63,031 nucleotides of DNA from Herpetosiphonaceae bacterium (lineage in GTDB: Bacteria; Chloroflexota; Chloroflexia; Chloroflexales; Kallotenuaceae). The notes under the pieces are model-generated. The model searched no databases and was not told the DNA's origin. It saw nothing but the letters and a program-made list of their open reading frames with translations. The stretch covers positions 1-63,031 of the forward strand of contig DASUTC010000345.1 in the NCBI GenBank assembly GCA_036374795.1. Reading direction: 5' to 3'. Of the stretch, positions 36,046-44,182 are shown one piece after another; positions within the stretch are counted from its first letter, which is position 1; every line of letters begins with the position of its first letter. The translations under genes and the position numbers were made by a program.

Positions 36046-36575
36046 TATCTACCTGCTTCGCGGCTGAGCAACTGCTGCCACGGACGCTGAAGCCTCTTCA
36101 ACTGCTCGCGCTTGATCTCCAGATCGTGAGCCAGCACCAGCGCTTGCTCGTCGGTTGGGTTGAGCGTCAGCGCCTTTAGATCGGCGATAACATCGGACAG
36201 CAGCGCATTGATCTGCGTTCGCTGCGCGCCGCCGCCAGCCCGTGCCAGATACTCGACCTCGGTGTTGATGTAATCCTGAAAAGCCTGTGTGAGCGTGCGC
36301 CTGGGCTGCGAGGGCCGCACCGGGCGCGCGGGCATCTGCGCGTGCAGCATTCGGAGATGCGCGATCTGATCGCCGACACGCTGCGATAAGCGCTCGGCCT
36401 CCGACCGTTGATCGGGATGCGCCTGTAACGCTTCAAGCTCCTGAATAATCTTCCGAATGTCGTCCCGCACCTCGGCGCATGACGCGGGTGTGTTGGCGCA
36501 CGTCGCCAGGTAATCGACGTACTCATCGACGTACTCGTGGAGCTGCCTCAGGAGATTCGTGTGGCTCGTGATCAT
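36045..36575 (-). CDS. Uncharacterised helical protein with an internal duplication
   Basis: A 176-aa protein with AAGGAGG seven bases before the ATG. Two copies of a helical segment can be aligned: VDEYVDYLATC... with EVRDDIRKIIQELEAL, and INTEVEYLARA... with QINALLSDVIADLKAL. Both are followed by another helix. It is rich in Gln, Arg and Leu, consistent with coiled coil, and has no membrane segment. I do not recognise the family. Confidence 0.75.
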   Translation of the reverse strand: MITSHTNLLRQLHEYVDEYVDYLATCANTPASCAEVRDDIRKIIQELEALQAHPDQRSEAERLSQRVGDQIAHLRMLHAQMPARPVRPSQPRRTLTQAFQDYINTEVEYLARAGGGAQRTQINALLSDVIADLKALTLNPTDEQALVLAHDLEIKREQLKRLQRPWQQLLSREAGR

Positions 36576-36660
36576 CGTAAGCCTCCTTGATCACTGATGC
36601 TCCATAGTGTAGCAGAGAGTATTCCACAACGGCGCTTCATGTCGATCACGCTCGCTGCCC

Positions 36661-36690
36661 GCGCCGGGTTTATGCGGATGAACCCGGCGC
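36661..36690. promoter_or_regulatory. Perfect 10-pair inverted repeat upstream of the sigma/anti-sigma-like gene
   Basis: GCGCCGGGTT and AACCCGGCGC with a ten-base loop. It lies about 44 bases upstream of the -10 box of the following gene. It could be an operator or a terminator-like hairpin. Confidence 0.6.
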
Positions 36691-36730
36691 AGATTCAGCA
36701 TGACATACGCAGGACAGCAGGCTGGACTTT

Positions 36731-36739
36731 TGCTATACT
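36731..36739 (+). promoter_or_regulatory. Extended -10 next to a start codon
   Basis: TGCTATACT (TGn extended -10). AGGACA at 36711-36716 is a possible -35 with a 17-base spacer. The predicted start is at the ATG (36747), so the mRNA is probably leaderless. Confidence 0.6.
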
Positions 36740-36746
36740 TTATGTC

Positions 36747-38888
36747 ATGAGCACACGGATCGTGACGCTGCGACAACGAGCCGTTCAACTCCTTGGTGCG
36801 CTTCGACAGCTCTCGCTCCTCGCGGAGCAGCCGCCCGAAATCGCGCCAGCACTGCTTGCCAATGCTCCTCAGCTCTTCAAACTCGCGCATATTGCGGTCG
36901 GCGATGCCGATAGCGCCGCGCTGCTGGCCGCTGATGTGCTGGCGCAGGCACCGGCCAACGAAGGCACCGCCCTGCGGATGCTGGTCGAGCGCGTGCCCCA
37001 GGGCTGGCTGAGCTGGCCCGGCGCTGCCGGTCCAAGCGAGTGGCTGTCGCTCGGCATACGGCGCGAACAGGCCGACCGGCTGCTCTCGGTGCTGGGCGAG
37101 TGGGACGCGCAGGAGCGCATCGCGCTGGCGCTCTATCTGCTGTGGGATGTGCGCCGCGACGACCTCGATAGCTGGCTGGGCACCAGCGGTATGGCCGAGT
37201 GCGTCGGCGAGCTGATCGGCTATGTCGGCGAGGGCCTCAACATCGTTGTGCCCGGCGGCAGATCCGAGGAGTGCGCTGAGATCGCCCCCGATCTGCTGGA
37301 AGCGCACGATCCGCAGATCGGACGAGCGATCCGCCTGCACCTGATCGGCTGTGATGCATGTCGCCGCCGGATCGGTGGATTGCGCCGCACGGCAGAGCTT
37401 CTGCGCAAAGCCCTGCATATCTTCTTTCGCGCGCCGCTGCCCGCCAACTTCGATCAGATCGTGCAACAGCACCGCCACCAGCGACAGCCGCTCGCGCTGG
37501 CCTACTGGAAGCCAGCCCTGGCCGCGACACTGCTGCTGGTAGCGCTCGGCTGGTGGCAGCGGGCGGAGCCGCAAGCGGCTGCCCTGATACAGCCGCCACC
37601 GCGCGCCGCCGAGCTGCTGGATCGTGCCCTGAACAGGTTCGCGCGGCAGCCAGCGCAGACCGGCGTGCTTCACGAGCGAGTCCGCGTCGGCAGCGGCGAT
37701 ACGACGATGCTCCTGGAGCGCTGGTACGACTATCGCTCGCCCCAGCGGCTACGTGTCACTGTTCGGAAGCCCAACCAGGCCAAGCCCGTCTTCGATCTCG
37801 CCACCGACGGCAGCTCGTGGATCGCCTACGAGGTCGATAACGGCTTTAGCCGCCCGATCAGCACGCTCGTCCGCAATCCTGAGATCGCCACGCTGATGCC
37901 GCTGCTCCGCCAGCTTCCGTTCGTCGGCACCTTCAGCGAAACGCCGATCGAGCAGGAGTCGATGGATCTGGCGCTGCTGGCCCAGGCGCAGCGCGGCAAG
38001 CCCACGCTGCTGGGCACGACTCAGTGGCGCGGGCGGTCGGCGTATATGCTCTCCAGCGTCGCCGAGGGCGTTGGACGGGTGATTCTGACGATCGATCGCG
38101 AAACGCTGAGCGTGCTTGAGGCCCGCGTCGCGCCCGATGTGGATGGCGCGGCCAGCATCCGGCGCGTGTGGGAGGCCGAGACAGTCGAGGTCCTGACGCG
38201 CGAGGAGCTTCCGCCCTATACCTTCGAGCTGGGCACGCGCACCACCGTGGTTTCGCAGATCGATCCGCGTCAGTTCGTGATCTACCCCGTCACCAACCTC
38301 GATCCGAGCGTCGCGGTGCGCTACAGCTCGCTGCCGGTTCCAGAGTATCTTCCCGATCCGACGCTCATCGCCCATCTGCGCGGATTGAACGGCATCAACG
38401 CCGCGATCTTGCAGGTGTACGAGGGCGAGTGGAGCACGCTGGCAATCGTCACGCCGCGCACTGCGCTGCGGCCCGTGCCCTGGGATCGGCTCGACCACGA
38501 ATTTACGGACGGTCGCTATACGATCCGCCCGTTTGAGCTGCCCCAGGCGACGATGGCCTGGTTTGTGATGGACGACGCGCCCTATCAGGTGATGCAGCTC
38601 TACTTCTGGCATGCTCTGGCCGATGATACCGAGCGCGAGCAGATGGTTCAGCAGATCCTCGACTCGCTGGTGCTGGTCGATGAGCACAATGTCGGCATGT
38701 ACCGCCAGCGCTTCCCCGTCGAGTCGCCCGTTGGCAAGGCCGGGACGTTGAGCCTGCCGCAGGCGCGTCTGCGCGCGGTGCCGGTGCCGCCCGGACAGGC
38801 GGCGCAGCGGCGCTACTACCGCTCCAAGCTTGAGCAAGCCTACGAGCCTGATCCCCGCCCCCAAAGCCTGGGCTTGCTGGTGCGGTAG
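36747..38888 (+). CDS. Sigma-like/anti-sigma-like fusion with an extracytoplasmic domain
   Basis: The ATG at 36747 is chosen because the promoter lies directly upstream. The 713-aa protein appears to combine three parts. Residues 1-150 resemble a degenerate ECF sigma factor: a region-4-like block LGEWDAQERIALALYLLWDV and DDLDSWLGTS. Residues 190-225 have a zf-HC2-like H-x3-C-x2-C motif (AIRLHLIGCDACRRRIGG). A single membrane helix (LALAYWKPALAATLLLVALG) lies near residue 255, followed by a 450-residue extracytoplasmic region with a LolA/RseB-like start (LERWYDYRSPQRLRVTVRKP). The sigma resemblance is by eye and uncertain. Confidence 0.7.
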   Translation: MSTRIVTLRQRAVQLLGALRQLSLLAEQPPEIAPALLANAPQLFKLAHIAVGDADSAALLAADVLAQAPANEGTALRMLVERVPQGWLSWPGAAGPSEWLSLGIRREQADRLLSVLGEWDAQERIALALYLLWDVRRDDLDSWLGTSGMAECVGELIGYVGEGLNIVVPGGRSEECAEIAPDLLEAHDPQIGRAIRLHLIGCDACRRRIGGLRRTAELLRKALHIFFRAPLPANFDQIVQQHRHQRQPLALAYWKPALAATLLLVALGWWQRAEPQAAALIQPPPRAAELLDRALNRFARQPAQTGVLHERVRVGSGDTTMLLERWYDYRSPQRLRVTVRKPNQAKPVFDLATDGSSWIAYEVDNGFSRPISTLVRNPEIATLMPLLRQLPFVGTFSETPIEQESMDLALLAQAQRGKPTLLGTTQWRGRSAYMLSSVAEGVGRVILTIDRETLSVLEARVAPDVDGAASIRRVWEAETVEVLTREELPPYTFELGTRTTVVSQIDPRQFVIYPVTNLDPSVAVRYSSLPVPEYLPDPTLIAHLRGLNGINAAILQVYEGEWSTLAIVTPRTALRPVPWDRLDHEFTDGRYTIRPFELPQATMAWFVMDDAPYQVMQLYFWHALADDTEREQMVQQILDSLVLVDEHNVGMYRQRFPVESPVGKAGTLSLPQARLRAVPVPPGQAAQRRYYRSKLEQAYEPDPRPQSLGLLVR

Positions 38889-38961
38889 GCTGGCACGTCC
38901 CGCGCCGCATCTTCTGCGTTACCCTCACCTGATCGGCCTCTGCGTGAGGAACATCCCCTGG

Positions 38962-38990
38962 TTGACATCGCCCGACAAACGCGGTTTAAT
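38962..38990 (+). promoter_or_regulatory. Consensus promoter of the arsR-cdf operon
   Basis: TTGACA (38962-38967), a 17-base spacer and TTTAAT (38985-38990). Transcription would start near 38997, just before the palindromic operator. Confidence 0.85.
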
Positions 38991-39001
38991 AGATACAACA
39001 C

Positions 39002-39017
39002 CTGAGCAATTGCTCAG
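39002..39017. promoter_or_regulatory. Palindromic ArsR/SmtB-type operator
   Basis: CTGAGCAATTGCTCAG is a perfect 16-base palindrome. It overlaps the transcription start region and the start of the regulator gene, as expected for autoregulation by an SmtB-like repressor. Confidence 0.8.
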
Positions 39018-39019
39018 AT

Positions 39020-39388
39020 ATGAGTATGACGACACAAAACTACGAGCACAGCACGGAGGCGCACCCGCCTTCGCAGCATCTAGCGGCAGTTGAGCAGGCG
39101 CTTGTCTCGGCGACGATCAGCGAGCGGCTGTCGCAGACGTTCAAAGCGATGGCCGATCCTACGCGCGTACGCATCCTGCACGCGCTGGCGCTGTCGGAGC
39201 TATGCGTGTGCGACCTCGCGCGGCTCGTGCAGATCAGCGAGTCTGCCGTCTCGCACCAGCTAAGCCTGCTGCGCGCGCTGCGCATCGTCCGCCGCCGCAA
39301 GACCGGGCGGCACGTCTTCTATGCCCTGGAGGACGAGCATATCCGCAGCCTGATCCAGCAGGGCCTTGCGCATCAAACCCATGCATGA
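39020..39388 (+). CDS. ArsR/SmtB-family metal-responsive repressor
   Basis: The 122-aa protein has the winged-helix core ADPTRVRILHALALSELCVCDLARLV and ISESAVSHQLSLLRALRIV. The Cys pair ELCVCDL is typical of metal sensors of the CadC/SmtB group. The C-terminal helix EDEHIRSLIQQGLAHQTHA contains the Asp/His ligands of an alpha-5 zinc site. It precedes a CDF efflux gene. The likely metal is zinc or a related ion; cadmium or cobalt remain possible. Confidence 0.93.
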   Translation: MSMTTQNYEHSTEAHPPSQHLAAVEQALVSATISERLSQTFKAMADPTRVRILHALALSELCVCDLARLVQISESAVSHQLSLLRALRIVRRRKTGRHVFYALEDEHIRSLIQQGLAHQTHA

Positions 39389-40427
39389 AACCATGAGCAC
39401 AGAGCGTATGATCGAACAACGGCACAACCCAGGCATCTGTGGACCCGGCTCCGAGCAGTGTGTCGCGCCGCCGCATGCCGTCCGCACCGCACATCACCAC
39501 CACGACCACCACGATCATCACCATCACCACCATCACGGACATCACCACGGCGGCAGCACCAGAGCCATGACGATCGCGCTGCTGATCACCGTAAGCCTGA
39601 TGCTGCTGGAGGTGATCGGCGGCATTATCACCGGCAGCCTGGCGCTGCTGGCCGATGCGGGGCATATGCTGACCGATGTCGCCGCGCTGGGGCTGAGCAT
39701 TGGCGCGGCCTGGCTGATGCGACGGCCCACAACGGCGCAGCGGACCTTCGGCTATCACCGGGCCGAGATCCTGGCGGCGCTGATCAACGGCCTGTCGCTG
39801 ATGGTCCTATCGCTGTATGTGGTGTACGAGGCGCTCGGACGGCTGCAAGCGCCGCCAGAAGTCGCGAGCGAGCCGCTGCTGATCATCGCCACGCTGGGCC
39901 TGCTGGCAAACCTCGCCTCAGGCTGGGTCTTGATGCGCTCCAGCGGCGAGAATCTCAACGTGCGCAGCGCCTACCTGCATGTGCTGAGCGATGCGCTCGG
40001 CTCAGTCGGGGCGATCCTTGCGGGCCTGCTGATGTACGCCTACGGCTGGTACCTGGCCGATCCGCTCTTCAGCCTCGGCATCAGCGCGCTGATCATGCTG
40101 GGCGCGTGGCGGCTGCTGCGCGACACCGTCAACGTGCTGCTGGAGTCCGCGCCCGCCTCGATCGACGTAGCCGAGGTCAAGCGCACGCTGAACGCCGTGC
40201 CGGGCGTCGACAACGTTCACGATCTGCACATCTGGAGCGTGGCCTCGAACTTTATTGCGCTGAGCGGCCACATCGGCCTGGAGCACGCGCCGTCGTGCGC
40301 CGATCACCAGCGGCTGCTGCGCGAGCTACGCCACCTGCTACACAGCCGCTTCGGTATCGAGCATGTCACGCTGCAACTGGAAGAGCCGCACTCCGACGCG
40401 ACCGAGATCCATCTCGACGCGCGCTAG
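39381..40427 (+). CDS. CDF-family cation efflux transporter
   Basis: The start at 39381 overlaps the regulator stop; 39393 is an equally possible ATG. The protein (about 348 aa) has a His-rich N-terminal loop with HHHHDHHDHHHHHHHGHHH, then about six helices. The HxxxD metal ligands are in DAGHMLTDVAALG and YLHVLSDALGS, and a cytoplasmic C-terminal domain has VHDLHIWSVASNF. CDF proteins export Zn2+, Cd2+ or Co2+ in exchange for protons. Control by the adjacent ArsR protein is inferred from the operon. Confidence 0.95.
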   Translation: MHETMSTERMIEQRHNPGICGPGSEQCVAPPHAVRTAHHHHDHHDHHHHHHHGHHHGGSTRAMTIALLITVSLMLLEVIGGIITGSLALLADAGHMLTDVAALGLSIGAAWLMRRPTTAQRTFGYHRAEILAALINGLSLMVLSLYVVYEALGRLQAPPEVASEPLLIIATLGLLANLASGWVLMRSSGENLNVRSAYLHVLSDALGSVGAILAGLLMYAYGWYLADPLFSLGISALIMLGAWRLLRDTVNVLLESAPASIDVAEVKRTLNAVPGVDNVHDLHIWSVASNFIALSGHIGLEHAPSCADHQRLLRELRHLLHSRFGIEHVTLQLEEPHSDATEIHLDAR

Positions 40428-40432
40428 CCCGC

Positions 40433-40990
40433 TCATAGCCCGGTCTGCTGGAGCAGCGGCAGCACCCGCTCGGTAAAATCGCGCTCCGTCAGCTCGCCGA
40501 TGCGTACAAAGCGCACCACGCCATCGCGGTCGATCACGTAGGAGCGCGGAAGCTGCCGCGCCTGCCACTGCCGCGAGACATCGCCCTGCTGATCCACCAG
40601 CATCGGGTAGCTGACCTGCTGCTCCTGCGCGAACGCCTCCACTGCCTCGCGCGAATCCTGGTAGAGCGTGTCCACGCCGATAACCTGAAGCCCCGCCGCC
40701 TGGTGCTGCTCGTACCACTGCACCAGGCGCGGCGTCTCGTTGACGCAGGGCGGGCACCATGTCGCCCAGAAGTTGACGACCACCACGCGGCCTTTGAGGT
40801 CGGAGAGCCGCACCGTGGTGTTATCGAGCGTCGGCAGCGCAAAATCGGGCGCGGCAGCACCGACGACCGGCGCGCTCGGCTGCGTGGTGGCGGAAGCACA
40901 GCCGCCGAGCGCGACGAGCAATCCTGCTACCAGCGCAAGCCGTACAATTCGTTGTACAATGCCCGCTTGATGTTTCAATCGATCATTCAT
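40433..40990 (-). CDS. TlpA/ResA-type thiol-disulfide lipoprotein
   Basis: The 185-aa protein has a lipoprotein signal, LVAGLLVALGGC, with the lipid-modified cysteine near residue 31. A redoxin domain with the active site VNFWATWCPPCVNE follows. It would reduce or isomerise disulfides on the outer face of the membrane, for example in cytochrome c maturation. It converges with the CDF gene (stop codons five bases apart) and diverges from the next gene. Confidence 0.93.
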   Translation of the reverse strand: MNDRLKHQAGIVQRIVRLALVAGLLVALGGCASATTQPSAPVVGAAAPDFALPTLDNTTVRLSDLKGRVVVVNFWATWCPPCVNETPRLVQWYEQHQAAGLQVIGVDTLYQDSREAVEAFAQEQQVSYPMLVDQQGDVSRQWQARQLPRSYVIDRDGVVRFVRIGELTERDFTERVLPLLQQTGL

Positions 40991-41035
40991 GGTGTAAAGT
41001 CTAGCACATCATCATACACGAACTGGAGACACGGC

Positions 41036-41986
41036 ATGTCCATTCGGAGATACAGATTGCTCTGCGCGATCGTCGTGATGATCGGGCTGCTCGCGGCCTG
41101 CGGTCAGCCCACAGCCAACGACGACAGCTTTGGAGCTGTGGCGAATACGCCTCACGAGCACAGCGGCGAGGCCGGCGACAATCATCAGGATCAGACCGCG
41201 CAGGCTGCGACCACCACGCTTCAGCCGGTGCTGGCGACATCGGAGGTCGTCGTCGGGCCGAACCGGCTGGCGATCGGGCTGCTGGAAAAGAACGTGCCGA
41301 TCGCAGACGCGGCGCAGACACGCGTTCACGTGCGCTACTACAAGCTCAACGGCCAGCAGGCGACGCTTGCAGGCGAGGAAGATGCACGCTACTACGGCGA
41401 GGGCCTGGGGCCGCGCGGCACGTTTATCGTCCATCCCAGCTTTGACAGCGCCGGAGCCTGGGGCATGGAGGTCGAGGCGCAGCGCCCAAACCAGCCCGTC
41501 ACGACGCACCGTATGCAGCTAGACGTTGCCGAACAGGGCTCCGCCCCGACGATCGGCTCGGACGCGCCACGGAGCAAAACCCCGACCGCCGCAGACGTTC
41601 AGGATCTGAAGACGATCACCTCGTCCACGGAGCCCGATCCCCGGCTCTACCAGACGTCGATCGATCAGGCCGTCACCAGCGGCAAGCCGAGCCTGATCCT
41701 GTTTGCCACGCCCGGCTTTTGCCAGACCGCCGTTTGCGGCCCCGGCGTGGATGTGCTCGGCAAGCTCGTCGACACCTTCGGCGACAAGATCGTCCCGGTG
41801 CATGTCGAGATCTACCAGTACCCGTTCGAGAAGCTTCAGCAGGTTCCGGCGATGCAGGAGTGGGGCCTGAAAACCGAGCCGTGGCTCTTTCTGGTCGATA
41901 AAAACGGCAAGGTCGCGGGCCGCTACGAGGGCGGCATTACCTTCGAGGAGCTTCAGCCCGACGTGGAGAAGCTGCTGGCGCAGTAA
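41036..41986 (+). CDS. Lipoprotein with a C-terminal thioredoxin-like domain
   Basis: The start at 41036 has GGAG upstream. A lipobox LLAACG gives a lipid-modified Cys near residue 22. The middle 150 residues are a beta-rich unknown domain, linked by a Thr/Pro-rich segment. The C-terminal 110 residues look thioredoxin-like: SLILFATPGFCQTAVCGPGV, then EPWLFLVDKNGKVAGRYEGG. The cysteines are spaced CxxxxC, not CxxC, so the redox chemistry may differ. Its divergence from the TlpA-like gene suggests joint action at the cell surface. Confidence 0.82.
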   Translation: MSIRRYRLLCAIVVMIGLLAACGQPTANDDSFGAVANTPHEHSGEAGDNHQDQTAQAATTTLQPVLATSEVVVGPNRLAIGLLEKNVPIADAAQTRVHVRYYKLNGQQATLAGEEDARYYGEGLGPRGTFIVHPSFDSAGAWGMEVEAQRPNQPVTTHRMQLDVAEQGSAPTIGSDAPRSKTPTAADVQDLKTITSSTEPDPRLYQTSIDQAVTSGKPSLILFATPGFCQTAVCGPGVDVLGKLVDTFGDKIVPVHVEIYQYPFEKLQQVPAMQEWGLKTEPWLFLVDKNGKVAGRYEGGITFEELQPDVEKLLAQ

Positions 41987-41987
41987 G

Positions 41988-42100
41988 AACCACGAACAAG
42001 ATTGAGCTGCTTTGTTCTTGGTTCCGGCTGCCAGGCCGCGTGCCCATGCCGGGTGCCCTCTGGGCATGGCATCCGCCTGGCACCCCGCGTCTTTGTTCTT
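41988..42100. repeat. Heptamer and GGGTGCC repeat copy
   Basis: GAACCACGAACAAG, then CTTTGTTCTTGGTTC, then CCATGCCGGGTGCC and GCCTGGCACCCC, ending TTTGTTCTTTTTTAG. It lies between the lipoprotein gene and mutL. Confidence 0.8.
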
Positions 42101-42102
42101 TT

Positions 42103-44082
42103 TTAGCCTTTCCGCCCGAACTGCCGCTCAAGCTGCGACTGGCTCAGCAGCAGCGCGGTAGGCCGCCCGTGCGGGCAGGTGCGCGGAAAGGCGCAGCGCT
42201 CAAGCTGCTGGATCAACTGCCGCATCTCCTCATGCGAGAGCGTCTGCCCGGCGCGAACGGCGGAGTGACAGGCGATCGTGGTCAGCATCTTCTCGCGCCA
42301 GTCTTCGGGCGTCGAGCCACTGCGATCGTCGAGATGGTCGGCCAGCTCGTAGAGCGCGGATGTCACCTGGGCTTCGAGCAGGCCATGCGGCACCGCGCGC
42401 ACGCGCACCGTCCCGCTGCCGAAATCCTCGATCTCAAAGCCCCACTCGTCGAGCACCTGCATATTACCCAGCAGCAGCATCGCGACCGCTGGCGGCATGT
42501 CGACCGACACAGGCAGCAGCAGATGTTGCCGCTCGATCGGCTGCCTGCCGTGGTCGCTCATCAGCCGCTCGAAGACGACGCGCTCGTGCGCGGCGTGCTG
42601 ATCGACGAGATACAGCCCGTCGGGAGCCTCCGCCACGATGTACGTCTCGCTGACCTGGCCCACCACCCGCAGCGGAGGCAGACGATTCGGCCCGGCCTTT
42701 GGCGGAGCGGTTGTCGCCGCTGCAACGGGCGGCGCTGTCGGCGCGACCGGCTGCCGAAAAGATGCGGATTCGGCGCGGATCGGCGAGGGCGCGGCAGGCG
42801 CGGACACCGGATCGGCGGCGACTCCGGCCTCGTCGGTCGTCTCCACCGGCTCGCGATCGAGCGCTGCCGCCGTGGGCGCGGACTCCGGCGCGGCGTCCCA
42901 CTCCTGGTCGCTGAACGGCTCGACCGCCGGAGCCGCTGTCTCCTGGCTGGACGAGTAGAGCGCGGGCTGCGACCAGCGCGTGCCCGGCGACTCGCGGCTG
43001 GTGCCCATCTGGCGCAGCTCGATCCGGCGCTGTAATGTCTCGGCGGGCCGCGCGCCGGGCATCAGCAGATCCTGAATACCCGTCTGCTCCGCCAGCGCCG
43101 TACGCACCGCGCGCCCGATCAGCGCGTGGACCTGCGGCTGATGCACAAACTTGACCTCGGCCTTGGTCGGGTGGACATTCACATCGACCGCGCCCGGATC
43201 GACCTCGATATTGAGCACGGCCAGCGGATGCCGACCCTTCATCAGCAGGTTTTGATACGCCTCCTCGATCACATAGACCAGCGGGCCGCTCGCCCTGACC
43301 CAGCGCTTGTTGACGAAGAGATGAATCGATGTGCGCCCGGAGCGGCTCAGCGACGGCTGGCTGACAAAGCCGCGCACGGTGGTATAGCTCTCGCCCTCGC
43401 CGTCCTCGGCGTCCACGGTGATCAGCTGGCGGGCAATATCCAGGCCGTACAGCTCCATCAGGGCATCGAGTAGCTGGCCTGATCCGGGCGTCTGCAAGCC
43501 AAGCCGCCCATCGACCATCAGCGTCCAGCGGATTTCGGGATAGGCCAGCGCGTAATGCTCGACGACCGAGCTGATCTGCGACGACTCGGTTGCCTCGGAG
43601 CGCATAAACTTCAGGCGGGCCGGGGTGTTGTAGAAAAGATTTTTGATGATGAAGGTTGTGCCGGGCGAGCCGCCGCAGGGCGTGCGGCTCTGGATCTCGC
43701 CGCCCGCGATCCGTAGCTCGACGCCGCTGGGCGCGTCTGCGGTGCGCGTCATACAGACCACCTGGGCTACGGTGGCGATCGACGGCAGCGCCTCGCCGCG
43801 AAAACCGAGCGTATGCACATCGAAGAGATCGTCTGCCGTCAGCAGCTTGGAGGTCGCGTGGCGCTGAAAGGCTAGCTCGACCTCATCGGCGGGAATACCG
43901 CAGCCGTTGTCGATCACCCGAATCTCACGCTGACCGCCGCTGCGAATCTCGACCCGAATCTCTGTCGCGCCCGCATCGATCGCGTTCTCGACCAGCTCTT
44001 TGACCACGGATGCGGGCCGCTCGACGACCTCACCGGCGGCGATCTTTGCTGCAACGTCCGTCTCCAGCACGCGAATCGGCAT
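42103..44082 (-). CDS. mutL: DNA mismatch repair protein MutL with endonuclease motif
   Basis: The start at 44082 (MPIRVLETDVAAKIAAGEVV) is chosen on similarity to other MutL N-termini; an ATG four codons upstream is possible. Length 659 aa. The GHKL ATPase region has ENAIDAGATEI, DNGCGI and GFRGEAL. A long Pro/Ala/Ser-rich linker covers about residues 345-465. The C-terminal domain carries DQHAAHERVVFE, matching DQHA-x2-E-x4-E of nicking MutL, plus CPHGRP. This fits bacteria without MutH. Confidence 0.96.
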   Translation of the reverse strand: MPIRVLETDVAAKIAAGEVVERPASVVKELVENAIDAGATEIRVEIRSGGQREIRVIDNGCGIPADEVELAFQRHATSKLLTADDLFDVHTLGFRGEALPSIATVAQVVCMTRTADAPSGVELRIAGGEIQSRTPCGGSPGTTFIIKNLFYNTPARLKFMRSEATESSQISSVVEHYALAYPEIRWTLMVDGRLGLQTPGSGQLLDALMELYGLDIARQLITVDAEDGEGESYTTVRGFVSQPSLSRSGRTSIHLFVNKRWVRASGPLVYVIEEAYQNLLMKGRHPLAVLNIEVDPGAVDVNVHPTKAEVKFVHQPQVHALIGRAVRTALAEQTGIQDLLMPGARPAETLQRRIELRQMGTSRESPGTRWSQPALYSSSQETAAPAVEPFSDQEWDAAPESAPTAAALDREPVETTDEAGVAADPVSAPAAPSPIRAESASFRQPVAPTAPPVAAATTAPPKAGPNRLPPLRVVGQVSETYIVAEAPDGLYLVDQHAAHERVVFERLMSDHGRQPIERQHLLLPVSVDMPPAVAMLLLGNMQVLDEWGFEIEDFGSGTVRVRAVPHGLLEAQVTSALYELADHLDDRSGSTPEDWREKMLTTIACHSAVRAGQTLSHEEMRQLIQQLERCAFPRTCPHGRPTALLLSQSQLERQFGRKG

Positions 44083-44118
44083 CTCATCCCCCATGTGTAC
44101 ACTCGAATATCTGTGCGC

Positions 44119-44127
44119 ATTATACCA
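44119..44127 (-). promoter_or_regulatory. Extended -10 promoter of mutL
   Basis: On the minus strand TGGTATAAT lies about 37 bases upstream of the mutL start codon. No -35 with a good match was found, consistent with an extended -10. Confidence 0.6.
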
Positions 44128-44182
44128 TGACGGCCCTCTCACCTTCGTGAAAGAGCCGCCTAGGATGTATCGATTGCTACGC

